Assembly (NCBI GenBank): GCA_023263945.1
Contig: JALQTW010000003.1
Location: 57,297 to 121,296 of the forward strand
DNA length: 64,000 nucleotides
From: Patescibacteria group bacterium
GTDB lineage: Bacteria; Patescibacteriota; Gracilibacteria; Peribacterales; Peribacteraceae
Direction of reading: 5' to 3'
Both the position numbers and the translations under genes were made by a program. Below are positions 52,104-61,383 of the stretch, in pieces. Under the pieces are notes generated by a model that did no database searches, was not told the DNA's origin, and saw only the letters and a list, made by a program, of their open reading frames with translations. Positions within the stretch are counted from its first letter, which is position 1. Each line of letters opens with the position of its first letter.

Positions 52104-54263
52104 ATGGATCCCCTCCGCCTCAAGAAAGCAGATCTTCTTCGTTCCAAGAAGAGAAATCCCTATGCGGCAAAGTTTGAGCGTACGCACATGATGGAAGAAG
52201 CAAAGGGCCTGAAAGAAAAGGCGAAGGCCTCATTAGCAGGTCGTATTGTGCTGTTCCGCGATATGGGAAAGCTCACGTTTGCAACACTGCAGGATCAATC
52301 CGGTCGTATGCAGATTGCCTTTCGTGAAGAAGAAGTTGGGAAAGATGAGTACGCGTTGATGCTGGAAACGATGGATCTTGGCGACATTATTGGCGTGAGT
52401 GGTGAGCGATTCACCACGCAGAAAGGTGAGCCAACTCTACTTGTGAAGAAATGGACCATGCTCACAAAAACGCTCCGTCAGCCCCCGGAGAAGTGGCATG
52501 GTATTGCAGATCGTGAAACGGCATACAGGCAGCGTTATCTGGACATGATGAGTAATAGAGAAACGATGGATCGTTTTTTGCTTCGATCACACTTCATCAA
52601 AGCACTCCGTGAGTTTTATTGGGCGCAGGGATTTATTGAGGTCGATCTCCCCGTGCTTGTGAACAGTGCATCGGGCGCACTCGCAACACCGTTTCGAACC
52701 CATCATGAAGCGCTGGATCTGGATGTTTTTCTGCGTATTGCACTTGAGACACATCAGAAAGAAGCGCTTGTGGGAGGGCTGGATCGGACTTTCTCCATCG
52801 GTCCCGTCTTCCGGAATGAAGGGATGGACCCAAGCCACCTGCAGGAATTTACGATGTGCGAACACTATGCAAGTTACTGGGATTTTCAGGACAACATAAA
52901 ATTTACCGAGATGATGTTACGGGAGGTTCTCAAAACAGTAATAGGATCCACGAAAGTAAAAATTCCCGGACGCGACGGAGCCCTAATTGAAGTGGATTTT
53001 TCAGGATCATGGGATGTCATTTCCCTAAAAGATGCCATCAAGCGTGATTGTGGCATTGATATCGATGCTGCAAAAACTGCTGATGATCTTCGAGCCCTTA
53101 TGAAAGCCAAAAAGATCGAATTGGAAGTAGACGTGAAAACGCTTGGAAGAGGGAACTTGATTGATCAACTCTATAAAAAAGTAAGCCGCCCGAAAATTTT
53201 GAAGCCAACGTTTATCACGAATCATCCGATTGATCTTTCCCCTCTTGCACGAAGGAATGATGAAAACCCGGAGATTACCGATCGCTTCCAACTTGTTGTA
53301 GGAGGATGGGAGATTGTGAATGCATATTCCGAGCTTGTGGATCCCGTTGATCAACGCTCACGCTTTGAAGAACAGAACAAGGCAAAGGCTCAAGGAGACC
53401 ATGAAGCCCACGGAAAAGATGAAGAATTTGTGACAGCGCTGGAATACGGCTGCCCTCCCTGTTCTGGCTGGGGCATGGGGGTCGATCGCATGGTGGCGCT
53501 TCTTACACAGCAGGAAAACCTGCGAGACGTAGTGCTCTTTCCGTTGATGAAACCCCTCGAAAGGATGGAAAGGAATCAAACGATGGAAGGGAAGAAAAAG
53601 AACAGCCACCCTTCGCACGATGAGCCGCAAGACTCGGCTTCCTTTGACTCTTTTGCTTCTTCTGCATCGTTTGCTTCTTTGCCCGAGCATTCCCAATACG
53701 GCCACTTACTCCCTCAAGCCCATTCTCTCATCGAAACCCACGCCGTTCAAACAAAGGCTCATCTTCTGGCAACGGGAGAAGCAATGGCGATGCTGGCAAA
53801 AAAGTTTGGCGGTGATGAGCAAACATGGCGCGTTGCGGGGATGCTTCATGATCTGGATTGGGATCACTTGGAAAAGGACTGGGAGAAGCATTGTGGTACT
53901 ACGTTGGAACAGATGCTGGAAACCATCAAGGCGCCAGGCGAACTGCTTGCAGACATTCGCTCTCATTATGCGAGTATGTATGGTGAGAAGTATCCGCTCG
54001 ATTCGATGCTCAGAAAGTGTTTGTACTGTGTAGACGAGCTCACGGGCTTCATCATTGCCGTCACGCTTGTTCGGCCAAGTAAGAAGATTGCCGACGTGGA
54101 AGTTTCCAGTATTAAAAAGAAAATGAAAGACAAAGGATTTGCCGCACAGGTGGATAGGGAACAGATTAAGAAATGCGAAGAACTGCTGAAGGTCCCGCTT
54201 GATGAATTCATACAGATAACGCTGAAGGCAATGCAAGGAATTGCTTCGGATTTAGGGCTCTAA
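52104..54263 (+). CDS. lysS: Lysyl-tRNA synthetase fused to an HD-domain hydrolase
   Basis: A 719-residue protein. Residues 1-485 are a class II LysRS: OB fold (GRIVLFRDMGKLTFATLQDQSG), motif 2 FRNEGMDPSHLQEFT and motif 3 GWGMGVDRMVALLTQQ, ending at the usual LFPLMKP. Residues 486-540 are a linker written in 9-base repeats. From about 545 a HD domain follows (GMLHDLDWDHL), like stand-alone predicted HD phosphohydrolases of about 180 residues. A TATTCT box is 7 bases before the ATG. The fusion is unusual. Confidence 0.92.
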   Translation: MDPLRLKKADLLRSKKRNPYAAKFERTHMMEEAKGLKEKAKASLAGRIVLFRDMGKLTFATLQDQSGRMQIAFREEEVGKDEYALMLETMDLGDIIGVSGERFTTQKGEPTLLVKKWTMLTKTLRQPPEKWHGIADRETAYRQRYLDMMSNRETMDRFLLRSHFIKALREFYWAQGFIEVDLPVLVNSASGALATPFRTHHEALDLDVFLRIALETHQKEALVGGLDRTFSIGPVFRNEGMDPSHLQEFTMCEHYASYWDFQDNIKFTEMMLREVLKTVIGSTKVKIPGRDGALIEVDFSGSWDVISLKDAIKRDCGIDIDAAKTADDLRALMKAKKIELEVDVKTLGRGNLIDQLYKKVSRPKILKPTFITNHPIDLSPLARRNDENPEITDRFQLVVGGWEIVNAYSELVDPVDQRSRFEEQNKAKAQGDHEAHGKDEEFVTALEYGCPPCSGWGMGVDRMVALLTQQENLRDVVLFPLMKPLERMERNQTMEGKKKNSHPSHDEPQDSASFDSFASSASFASLPEHSQYGHLLPQAHSLIETHAVQTKAHLLATGEAMAMLAKKFGGDEQTWRVAGMLHDLDWDHLEKDWEKHCGTTLEQMLETIKAPGELLADIRSHYASMYGEKYPLDSMLRKCLYCVDELTGFIIAVTLVRPSKKIADVEVSSIKKKMKDKGFAAQVDREQIKKCEELLKVPLDEFIQITLKAMQGIASDLGL
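53560..53678. repeat. Nonamer array N6, the LysRS-HD linker
   Basis: The left arm (53560-53595) has purine-rich units AAAGGATGG, AAAGGAATC, AAACGATGG, AAGGGAAGA. The right arm (53634-53678) has TCGGCTTCC, TTTGACTCT, TTTGCTTCT, TCTGCATCG, TTTGCTTCT. Both arms share words with the rplD tail (N5), but here they are read on the other strand. Confidence 0.85.
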
Positions 54264-54264
54264 C

Positions 54265-55254
54265 ATGAAACGCCTTTTCGTTCCCCTTCTGAATATCGCC
54301 ATTCTGACCCTCGTGCTGCTTGTGAGCATGGGTTTGATTTTCACTCTTTCTCACAGAAAGCCAAAAGATGTGATGGAGCGCTATGAATTGGCAAAAGTGA
54401 AATTGGCAGAAGAAGTGAAGTCAGAAGGACCTGTTGCAGCGCTCGATGATTTTCGAACAATTGTAGATGATGACAAGGAGCTTTCTGGGCTTTGTCATGG
54501 GCTCGCTCATGAAATAGGTCATAGCGCTTATGATGCATATGGTATGGATGCGCTACAAAATAACGATGATATTTGTGGCTCAGGATACCTTCACGGCATT
54601 ATTGAGAAGCACTTTGGAGATATAACTGATATCACCAGTGCCATGAAGACAACCTGTAAAGAGAATGATGGCAGGTGCTTTCATGCGCTTGGACATGGGC
54701 TGATGTACGCATTAGAGAATGATGTACCGGAATCTCTTTCGTACTGCAAAACGCTCAGAACATCCTCCGAGCAGAATCAGTGTGCAGAAGGGATCTTCAT
54801 GGAAAATTTTGCGACGGATGAAGACGTGCACCACAGCGATTACCTAAGAGAGGATGATCCTTTCTTCCCCTGCCGAGGGCAAACGCCCGCATTCATGGGG
54901 GTGTGCGCTTTCTATGCGCCGCGATACTTTCTTTCCCTCCATCCTGGCGCATATGATGATGCTTTTGCATGGTGTGGAACGATCGATCGTGAGCCACGTC
55001 CTGCGTGCGTAAAAGGAATTGGCAGTGCTGTCATGAAACTCCATATCGATGATCCATCCTTTGCATTCAATCTCTGCAGTAAACAAGAAGGATCTGCTAT
55101 GACAGCGTGTACCGAGGGTGCAACAAGTTATCTGGTGGTTCATTATGCCTCTCCGACAGTTGCGGAAGCATTCTGTAAAGCCCTGCCCCAAGCCCAAAAG
55201 TCCACATGTCAAAGCATCGCTGAAGAAAGTCGCACGTTTTACCCTGCCGAATAA
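54265..55254 (+). CDS. Exported Cys/His-rich repeat protein, unknown
   Basis: A 329-residue protein with one N-terminal membrane helix (residues 9-30). The rest carries repeats with conserved Cys: LCHGLAHEIGHSAYD, CGSGYLHGIIEKHFG, CFHALGHGLMYALEN, QCAEGIFMEN, CVKGIGSAVM, CTEGATSYL. Each is followed by a short helix holding a further Cys. The spacing suggests helical repeats stapled by disulfides or binding metal outside the cell. It starts one base after the lysS stop. Confidence 0.7.
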   Translation: MKRLFVPLLNIAILTLVLLVSMGLIFTLSHRKPKDVMERYELAKVKLAEEVKSEGPVAALDDFRTIVDDDKELSGLCHGLAHEIGHSAYDAYGMDALQNNDDICGSGYLHGIIEKHFGDITDITSAMKTTCKENDGRCFHALGHGLMYALENDVPESLSYCKTLRTSSEQNQCAEGIFMENFATDEDVHHSDYLREDDPFFPCRGQTPAFMGVCAFYAPRYFLSLHPGAYDDAFAWCGTIDREPRPACVKGIGSAVMKLHIDDPSFAFNLCSKQEGSAMTACTEGATSYLVVHYASPTVAEAFCKALPQAQKSTCQSIAEESRTFYPAE

Positions 55255-55266
55255 AGGATTGAGCCC

Positions 55267-55295
55267 TTCACGAAGCCAAAAAAGTGTGGTATACT
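55267..55295 (+). promoter_or_regulatory. Promoter of the histidine kinase
   Basis: TTCACG and TATACT with a 17-base spacer and TGG before the -10 box. Predicted start near 55302, 7 bases before the ATG. Confidence 0.7.
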
Positions 55296-55308
55296 AAGAG
55301 GATTTCTT

Positions 55309-57654
55309 ATGGCCTCACTTTCCTGGTCCGATCGCACCCGGCTCAAGGCACAAAAACCCACTCAAAATGCTGTTAAAGCGAAGGAGGGGTCTCCTCCTCG
55401 TTCACACTTAGCGGGATTACTCCTCATGGCACTTGCGGCAAGCGGTGTGCTCCTCTTTTCAACACTTACACTCGTTCATCCTGTTGCAGTAACAGAGGGA
55501 TTTTCTGTGATCACGATATTCCTCGCTCTTGCAGCGGGTATTGCATCCAGCCTGATGCTCTTTTTGCGCTTCATTGCAACACGATCATTCTTCCGCCTTC
55601 CACTCGTTATCAGTTTTGCCGTCGTGACATTCCTTGCGATAGGAGTGTTCGTCCTCGCTCCCATGATCAGTACTGTGAATTTGCCGTCAAATACATGGCT
55701 TGCATACGGGCTCCGTCTGATGCTTGCAGTGTCTCTCCTCTTCGCGTGTCGCTTGGAAACAGGTATGCAGCCAACGCGCGGACACATCATTTGGTTTAGT
55801 ACGGTTGTTGTCCTGCTTGCAGGAGGTCTTATCGCAAGTCTTTTCTTCGTCGATCTTCCAAGCTCCATTACGATTGGAGTCCTCACCGCTCCTCAGGAAA
55901 TTCTCATTGCATTGATTCTCTGCATCACGATCATTTCACTTCTTCGGAAGAGAGCTCTCCACGATGAATTCCTGACGATGCTCATCATGCTCACAGAAAT
56001 TCATCTCATTGGAAGTGTATATCTTCTTATTGCACCAGATACGAATGCTCTCATTGCGATTGCGGGGTACAGCCTTGTTCTCTTCGCGATTCTTCTCCCC
56101 ACATTGTATTTACAAATGGGCATGTTCACCACGTATCGTTACAGTGAGCAGTACCGTCTGAAAGGCCGTGAAATGGCCATTAATGTGAGTTCAGGGCAGG
56201 AACTTTCCCCTATCGTATTCCGTGAAATTGCCAAACAACTGTCCGATCCTCTCGCTATTACAGACATCGACGGGCGTATTCTGTTTGCAAACAAAGCGCT
56301 TGCGGACTTGAGTGGGATTGATCAAAAAGCGCTTGTGGGAATGCTTCCTTCTCAGTGGCAACACGCAACGGTGCCACAGGATTTTTATTCGAAGATGTTC
56401 AAGAGCGTTCGCGAAAAACGAGAGACCGTTGCAACAACGGTGAAGAATGCTGTCGCACTGAATCCCAAGAAATCCTATGACGCATCAGTGCGCATTACAC
56501 CTGTATTGGATGAATTTGGAGATATTGCATGCACCATTCTCAGTCAGCAAAATCTTTCTGCCGAGCAGGAACGCACGAATATTCTTCGCCAAATCATCAA
56601 TACCATTCCGCTGGGCGTCATGCTTCTGGATGCGAAAGATCTCACACTTTCTCTGGTGAACGTGCAGGCGGAATATCTTCTTGGCCGTGCGGGGATTGAT
56701 CTCTCGTCGATCGATACATTTAAGACACTCTCCTCACACATTCAAAAACAGGACAGAAAACCATACGAGGAAGATCTATTACCTCCGCTCGTAACACAGC
56801 AAACCAGCAAGAGTGCGGAAGCAAAAGATCTTGCTCTCTTTACGGCAAATGACCCAAAGCCAGCGATGGTGTGGAGTATGCATGCTGTTCCTTTCCTGAA
56901 TACGGAAGGATTCTTACAAACGATTCTTGTGTCATTTGAAGATATTCGTGAGCATCAGGAATTTGATCACAAAATGACGGACTTTATTTCTGTTGCTTCC
57001 CATCAGCTTCGAACACCTCTCACCGGTATCAAGTGGTCATTGGATGAATTGCGCAAGAAAAATGAGACGATGAATGCCGAGGATCGGCGTATCATTTTTG
57101 AAACATGTTTTGAGGCAAGTGACCGCATGATGGTGACCCTTCAGCAGTTGTTGCAGGTTGCAGAACTGGAACGTGGAGGAGCAGAGAAGAAAGCGATGGA
57201 AGCTGTTGATTTGAAGCAGGCGATTGAAGAAGGCGCAAAGGGCCTGCAGCCCCATATGACAAGAAAAAACCTCACCTTTCAGCAATCGGTTTTGAAGTCA
57301 CTTCCACTCGTTCAATCGGACCGCTTTACACTCATGCAGATGATTCAGAACATTCTGGAGAACGCAGTAAAATATACTCCGGAGAATGGTGAGATCGACT
57401 CCATTTTGACGGTAAAGGAAAATAAGATCAGCTGGACACTTCACGATACGGGAATAGGTATTCCGAAGAAGGATTTACCAAAGGTCTTCGATAAATTCTT
57501 TCGGACCGATAACGCACAAAAGATGGTACCCGATGGCACAGGACTTGGCTTATACATCGCCAAATCCATCGTGGAACGAATGGGCGGAACAATTACGATC
57601 GAATCGGAAGAGGGGCGCGGAACAACGGTCGAAGTAATTCTCCCCATCGGATAA
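55309..57654 (+). CDS. Membrane histidine kinase with PAS domains
   Basis: A 781-residue sensor kinase. About eight hydrophobic segments occupy residues 30-270. PAS-like regions follow (PLAITDIDGRILFANKALADLSG and a second near residues 425-540). The HisKA box is FISVASHQLRTPLTGIKWSL with the phosphoacceptor His. The ATPase domain has NILENAVKYTPE, DTGIGIPKKDLPKVFDKFFR and GTGLGLYIAKSIV. The converging response-regulator gene is the likely partner. The input signal is unknown. Confidence 0.94.
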   Translation: MASLSWSDRTRLKAQKPTQNAVKAKEGSPPRSHLAGLLLMALAASGVLLFSTLTLVHPVAVTEGFSVITIFLALAAGIASSLMLFLRFIATRSFFRLPLVISFAVVTFLAIGVFVLAPMISTVNLPSNTWLAYGLRLMLAVSLLFACRLETGMQPTRGHIIWFSTVVVLLAGGLIASLFFVDLPSSITIGVLTAPQEILIALILCITIISLLRKRALHDEFLTMLIMLTEIHLIGSVYLLIAPDTNALIAIAGYSLVLFAILLPTLYLQMGMFTTYRYSEQYRLKGREMAINVSSGQELSPIVFREIAKQLSDPLAITDIDGRILFANKALADLSGIDQKALVGMLPSQWQHATVPQDFYSKMFKSVREKRETVATTVKNAVALNPKKSYDASVRITPVLDEFGDIACTILSQQNLSAEQERTNILRQIINTIPLGVMLLDAKDLTLSLVNVQAEYLLGRAGIDLSSIDTFKTLSSHIQKQDRKPYEEDLLPPLVTQQTSKSAEAKDLALFTANDPKPAMVWSMHAVPFLNTEGFLQTILVSFEDIREHQEFDHKMTDFISVASHQLRTPLTGIKWSLDELRKKNETMNAEDRRIIFETCFEASDRMMVTLQQLLQVAELERGGAEKKAMEAVDLKQAIEEGAKGLQPHMTRKNLTFQQSVLKSLPLVQSDRFTLMQMIQNILENAVKYTPENGEIDSILTVKENKISWTLHDTGIGIPKKDLPKVFDKFFRTDNAQKMVPDGTGLGLYIAKSIVERMGGTITIESEEGRGTTVEVILPIG

Positions 57655-57684
57655 CTGTCTTCTGCCTTCTGCCTTCTCATTTCT
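57655..57684. repeat. Heptamer array J
   Basis: Units CTGTCTT, CTGCCTT, CTGCCTT, CTCATTT between the converging kinase and regulator genes. A single arm only. Confidence 0.75.
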
Positions 57685-57690
57685 TGCACT

Positions 57691-58056
57691 TTATTTCCCC
57701 ATCAATGCTTTAATCTTCGCCAAAATGGCATCCATATTCGTGTCGCCTTTCACCACAAAATCCTGCACACCCAGTTGTTTTGCTTTCGCTGCATCCTCGG
57801 GTTTATCCAAATTGGTAAGGACGAGGATTGGAGGGCGAGGGTTCAGGTTCAATGTGTTGAATTCATCAAGGAATGAAAATCCATCTTTGCGCGGCATGAG
57901 GAGATCTAGAATGATCAGTCCCGGTACCTGTTTTTTGATAGCCTCCAACGCTTCGTTGCCATCGGCAGCAATATCGACATCAAACCCCTCTTCCTTCAAG
58001 CGAACGGAATAGATACGAACGAGAAGTGGATCATCTTCGACAATAAGAATCTTCAT
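57691..58056 (-). CDS. Single-domain response regulator
   Basis: A 121-residue receiver domain with no output domain: ILIVEDDPLLVRIYSVRL, phospho-Asp in LIILDLLMPRKDG, Thr in ILVLTNLD and Lys in DFVVKGDT. It probably receives phosphate from the adjacent kinase and acts by protein contact. Confidence 0.93.
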   Translation of the reverse strand: MKILIVEDDPLLVRIYSVRLKEEGFDVDIAADGNEALEAIKKQVPGLIILDLLMPRKDGFSFLDEFNTLNLNPRPPILVLTNLDKPEDAAKAKQLGVQDFVVKGDTNMDAILAKIKALMGK

Positions 58057-58187
58057 ATGCCACTAGTGTAGGGATGATAGAGAATGAGGGAAAGGGAGTC
58101 GTTCTTATGAACTAAAATTTTTCTCAAAAGGTTCCTTATTTTTTTGAGAGAAATGCTTTTCATTTAAAGGAAGGGCTCTTCAAGATA

Positions 58188-58215
58188 TTGACAATAAAAT
58201 CAAAATAAGTATGAT
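58188..58215 (+). promoter_or_regulatory. Leaderless promoter of the 58222 gene
   Basis: Perfect TTGACA and TATGAT with a 16-base spacer; 6 bases to the ATG. Confidence 0.8.
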
Positions 58216-58221
58216 ATAGAT

Positions 58222-58692
58222 ATGTCACAAGAGAACATTGATGAACGTGGCACTGAAGGATTAGAGAATAATGATGTTCTGGCCTTAGAAAGGGAGTTGG
58301 ATGATCTCACACAAAGAGAATTTATTGGGGCAGATGGACATTCCTATTTTGATGTATCAGATCAAGAAAAAATGGATAAAGGTTTTACTGACGCTGAACA
58401 AGCATTGGCAAAAGTGTTTCCACAAGACGCAGAAAAATTACATGCCTTTCATGAGCTTGCAGATCAACATGTTATCCAAGGAGAACCTGGGGCATCATGG
58501 GAAATGGATAGAGAAACAAGGAGAGAAGAAGAGAGACTAAAAACGATTCTCGTAAATGATCGTATGCGTATGCTTGGAGCGCTTATGAGCGTGAAGGGAT
58601 CTAGATCTGTCGCACCCATAGAGTTTGCTGACTCCCTCAAACCCACAAAAAAAATTTCTATTTTGAAAGAAAAAGAATCAGACGACGAATAA
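58222..58692 (+). CDS. Acidic hypothetical protein
   Basis: A 156-residue soluble, charged, helical protein, unrecognised. The last 15 bases overlap the end of the converging nuclease gene. The strong upstream promoter suggests good expression. Confidence 0.65.
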   Translation: MSQENIDERGTEGLENNDVLALERELDDLTQREFIGADGHSYFDVSDQEKMDKGFTDAEQALAKVFPQDAEKLHAFHELADQHVIQGEPGASWEMDRETRREEERLKTILVNDRMRMLGALMSVKGSRSVAPIEFADSLKPTKKISILKEKESDDE

Positions 58693-60096
58693 TTCCTTCC
58701 CCCGTTCGGGCATTACCACTTCAATCTTCTGCCGCGCAACGGTTCTTTCTGCAAGCGCGTACATTCCCTTCTCTTCACCATGGACAAGAAAGAGCTTTTT
58801 GAGGCCTTTTTGCGCACTAATGTAGGCATCCAGGTCATTCTTGTCCGCATGGCCAGAATAGGCGTTAATGTAGTGAATTTGCGCTTTTTTACGGACCATT
58901 TGATCAAAGATCTTTACCGCTGTTACCTCGGGATCCAAAAGCTTCTGCCCCAACGTTTCTGCAGCCATGAATCCCACAGCAATGACGCTGTTCTTAGGAT
59001 CTTCCAGTTCATTTTTCAGGTGATGCCGTATGCGCCCTGCCTCACACATGCCACTTCCCGCCATGATGACCATGGGTCCGCGGGCGTTGTTGAGTTCCTT
59101 GCTCTCTTCGACCGACTCGGTGTAATTGACGAGTGAGAAGTGAAAGGGATTATGTGCGCGTCCCAAAAATTCATCGTACATTTTTTGGTCAAAACATTCG
59201 GGGTGTTTCATAAAGACTTCGGTGACCTTGGATGCTAACGGTGAGTCGATAATGATAGGAAGCGCAGGAATTTCTTTGCGATCCCAGAGAAGGTGGAGGT
59301 CGTACACAATCTCTTGTGTGCGCTCTAACGAGAATGCCGGAATAAGGACTTTTCCCCCACGTGCAGCGGTTTCTGTAATGATCTCCTGGAGTCGATGAAT
59401 AGCAGTGTCGATGCCATCGTGCACGCGATCTCCGTATGTACTTTCGCAGATGAGATAATCCACCTGAGGAAATACAGCGGGGTCCCGAATGATGGGGAGC
59501 GTGGAACGGCCAAGATCCCCAGAAAATCCAAAGCGGATCACAGAACCATTGGAAGGTTTTCCTTCAAGGACATTTTCATCAATTTCCAAATACACCATCA
59601 CAGCGCCCAGAATGTGACCTGCTTCATAATAGGTACAACGAAGTCCCGGAAAGAGATCGAAGGATTCATTATAATTCTTTCCGACGAACAAACTCATACA
59701 TTCCGCAGCATCTTGTTGTGTGTAGAGTGCGCCGGACGTGGCTTCATCTGCCTTGCCGTGCTTTCGCATATATTCTTCATCTTTTTCCTGAATGTAAGCG
59801 CTATCTTGGAGCATCACTTCAGCAAGGTCTTTTGTTGCATACGTACTGTAGATGGGCCCTGTATAGCCCTGTTTGTAGAGCAAAGGAACACGTCCAGTGT
59901 GATCCATATGAGCGTGCGTGAGAATCATCGCGTCGATAGATTTAGGGTCAAACGTGAATGTGCGATTTTTCTCCGCCGATTCGCGTCGCTTTCCCTGAAA
60001 GAGCCCACAGTCGAGGAGGACTCTTTTATTGCCGACGATGAGTTCATGACACGTGCCTGTCACCTCGCGGGCTGCACCGTGACTAATAAGTTTCAT
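58678..60096 (-). CDS. Beta-CASP metallo-beta-lactamase RNase
   Basis: A 472-residue MBL-fold nuclease of the CPSF/YSH1-like group. Motif 2 is ILTHAHMDHTGRVPLL, motif 3 EAGHILGAVM, motif 4 FSGDLG, and the beta-CASP region includes IPAFSLERTQEI, IIDSPLASKVT, VIMAGSGMCEAGRI and SGHADKNDL. It probably degrades or processes RNA. I chose the ATG at 60096, which gives the normal KLISHGAAREVTG start; a TGAGATACT sequence lies 7 bases upstream. Confidence 0.92.
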   Translation of the reverse strand: MKLISHGAAREVTGTCHELIVGNKRVLLDCGLFQGKRRESAEKNRTFTFDPKSIDAMILTHAHMDHTGRVPLLYKQGYTGPIYSTYATKDLAEVMLQDSAYIQEKDEEYMRKHGKADEATSGALYTQQDAAECMSLFVGKNYNESFDLFPGLRCTYYEAGHILGAVMVYLEIDENVLEGKPSNGSVIRFGFSGDLGRSTLPIIRDPAVFPQVDYLICESTYGDRVHDGIDTAIHRLQEIITETAARGGKVLIPAFSLERTQEIVYDLHLLWDRKEIPALPIIIDSPLASKVTEVFMKHPECFDQKMYDEFLGRAHNPFHFSLVNYTESVEESKELNNARGPMVIMAGSGMCEAGRIRHHLKNELEDPKNSVIAVGFMAAETLGQKLLDPEVTAVKIFDQMVRKKAQIHYINAYSGHADKNDLDAYISAQKGLKKLFLVHGEEKGMYALAERTVARQKIEVVMPERGKELFVV

Positions 60097-60192
60097 GGCA
60101 CGGAGTATCTCACAGAACATCTCTTTATGCTCTCTTAAAACAAAGGAGAGAAAATACTTGCATTATTTTTAATTTTGATATATTTTTTATTT

Positions 60193-60792
60193 ATGTCAAT
60201 TCTACAAAATCGAGGGGGAAGAGAAAGGATGAATCGGCTGCCACAACCAAAACGAGAGAACGAGGCGCAAAGAAACATCCGACACATTGGATTTGGTGTC
60301 GCACTTGGCATTGCGATGACACTCGCCACAGCAGCGAATTATATTTCCAAAGAAAAAGGAAGAGAATCTAAACCAATGAGAGCAGCTCAAAAGGCGCCAA
60401 ATCCGATTGAATCTGAAAAGATTGATCAGAACATTGGGGTGAAAACAAAAGCTCAGGAAGAGCCAGAGAACAAAAAAGCAGCAACGGAAATTCGTGAGAT
60501 ATCCGATAATATAGAAACTCTCTGTAATGAATTCCTTACAGGAATGCTGAGGTACAACCAGATAAAAAATCATGTGCTTGGAAATGAGAAAGACACATCC
60601 ATTATAAAAGCAGGGGAGAGAGCAGAGGCGCAATTACAGGCAGATCTTGAAATACTGGAAACATGGAAACACTCACTTGCACAGGACGATCCGCTGCAAA
60701 TAGACATCAAAAACTGCCTCTCTGTCATCGAATCATTTGTCCTTAAGCACAAGCCGACTCTTGATGAATACAAAGGCAAAAACAGGCATTGA
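60193..60792 (+). CDS. Membrane-anchored helical protein, unknown
   Basis: A 199-residue protein with one hydrophobic segment (about residues 35-52) after a basic N-terminus. The outer part (residues 90-195) is a predicted helical bundle. Its plan is the same as that of the next gene: N-terminal basic region, one membrane segment, helical outside domain. A TATATT box lies 8 bases before the ATG at 60193. Confidence 0.6.
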   Translation: MSILQNRGGRERMNRLPQPKRENEAQRNIRHIGFGVALGIAMTLATAANYISKEKGRESKPMRAAQKAPNPIESEKIDQNIGVKTKAQEEPENKKAATEIREISDNIETLCNEFLTGMLRYNQIKNHVLGNEKDTSIIKAGERAEAQLQADLEILETWKHSLAQDDPLQIDIKNCLSVIESFVLKHKPTLDEYKGKNRH

Positions 60793-60816
60793 GAAGAGAG
60801 AAAAACGTCTTACAAT
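60789..60816 (+). promoter_or_regulatory. Promoter of the 60826 gene
   Basis: TTGAGA and TACAAT with a 16-base spacer; 9 bases to the ATG. Confidence 0.7.
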
Positions 60817-60825
60817 ACACCTCCT

Positions 60826-61383
60826 ATGCTTCCTCCATCCACCGCAGAATTGGACTCGATACCATCCAAGACGTGGGAAGTTCAACAGGAAGTTCCTTTG
60901 GATACAGGCGGACAGATTTCATCACGTCGCGTCTTCATGCAGACACTCTTAGGAATGGGAGCTGGTGCAGCGCTCACGTACGTCATAACGCGGGAGAAGG
61001 ACGAACATCCTGCAGTTTCTGCAGATGAAACAATGCTCGCCATTCAGGAAGAATTGATACAATGCAGAGAACGCATGTTCATTGCAAGAACGCTGAACGA
61101 TAACGAAGCAATAAACAATGAGGTATATCTCATGCAATGGTATGAGAAGCGACTTCAGGGAATACTGGATCAAGGGCCGGACACATCCAGCGTTCGCATG
61201 TTGGATGAACGCGTAAACGGCCGTATTGCAACATGTACACAGCTTACTCATGATTTGTACAGCATGAAGCTTTCTGCAGAACAACAAATAACATTGAAAA
61301 CGCTTCTTCAAGAAGCGCAGTTTCTTGCACATCATTCCTTGAGCATGGACGCCCTGCTAGGCGAGTCCGACGGAACGCAATAG
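60826..61383 (+). CDS. Membrane-anchored helical protein, unknown
   Basis: A 185-residue protein. SSRRVFMQTLLGMGAGAALTYVITR resembles a twin-arginine-type signal or an anchor. The rest is helical with two Cys. It is similar in plan to the preceding protein, but I see no clear sequence identity. Its end overlaps the converging pseudouridine synthase by 27 bases. Confidence 0.6.
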   Translation: MLPPSTAELDSIPSKTWEVQQEVPLDTGGQISSRRVFMQTLLGMGAGAALTYVITREKDEHPAVSADETMLAIQEELIQCRERMFIARTLNDNEAINNEVYLMQWYEKRLQGILDQGPDTSSVRMLDERVNGRIATCTQLTHDLYSMKLSAEQQITLKTLLQEAQFLAHHSLSMDALLGESDGTQ

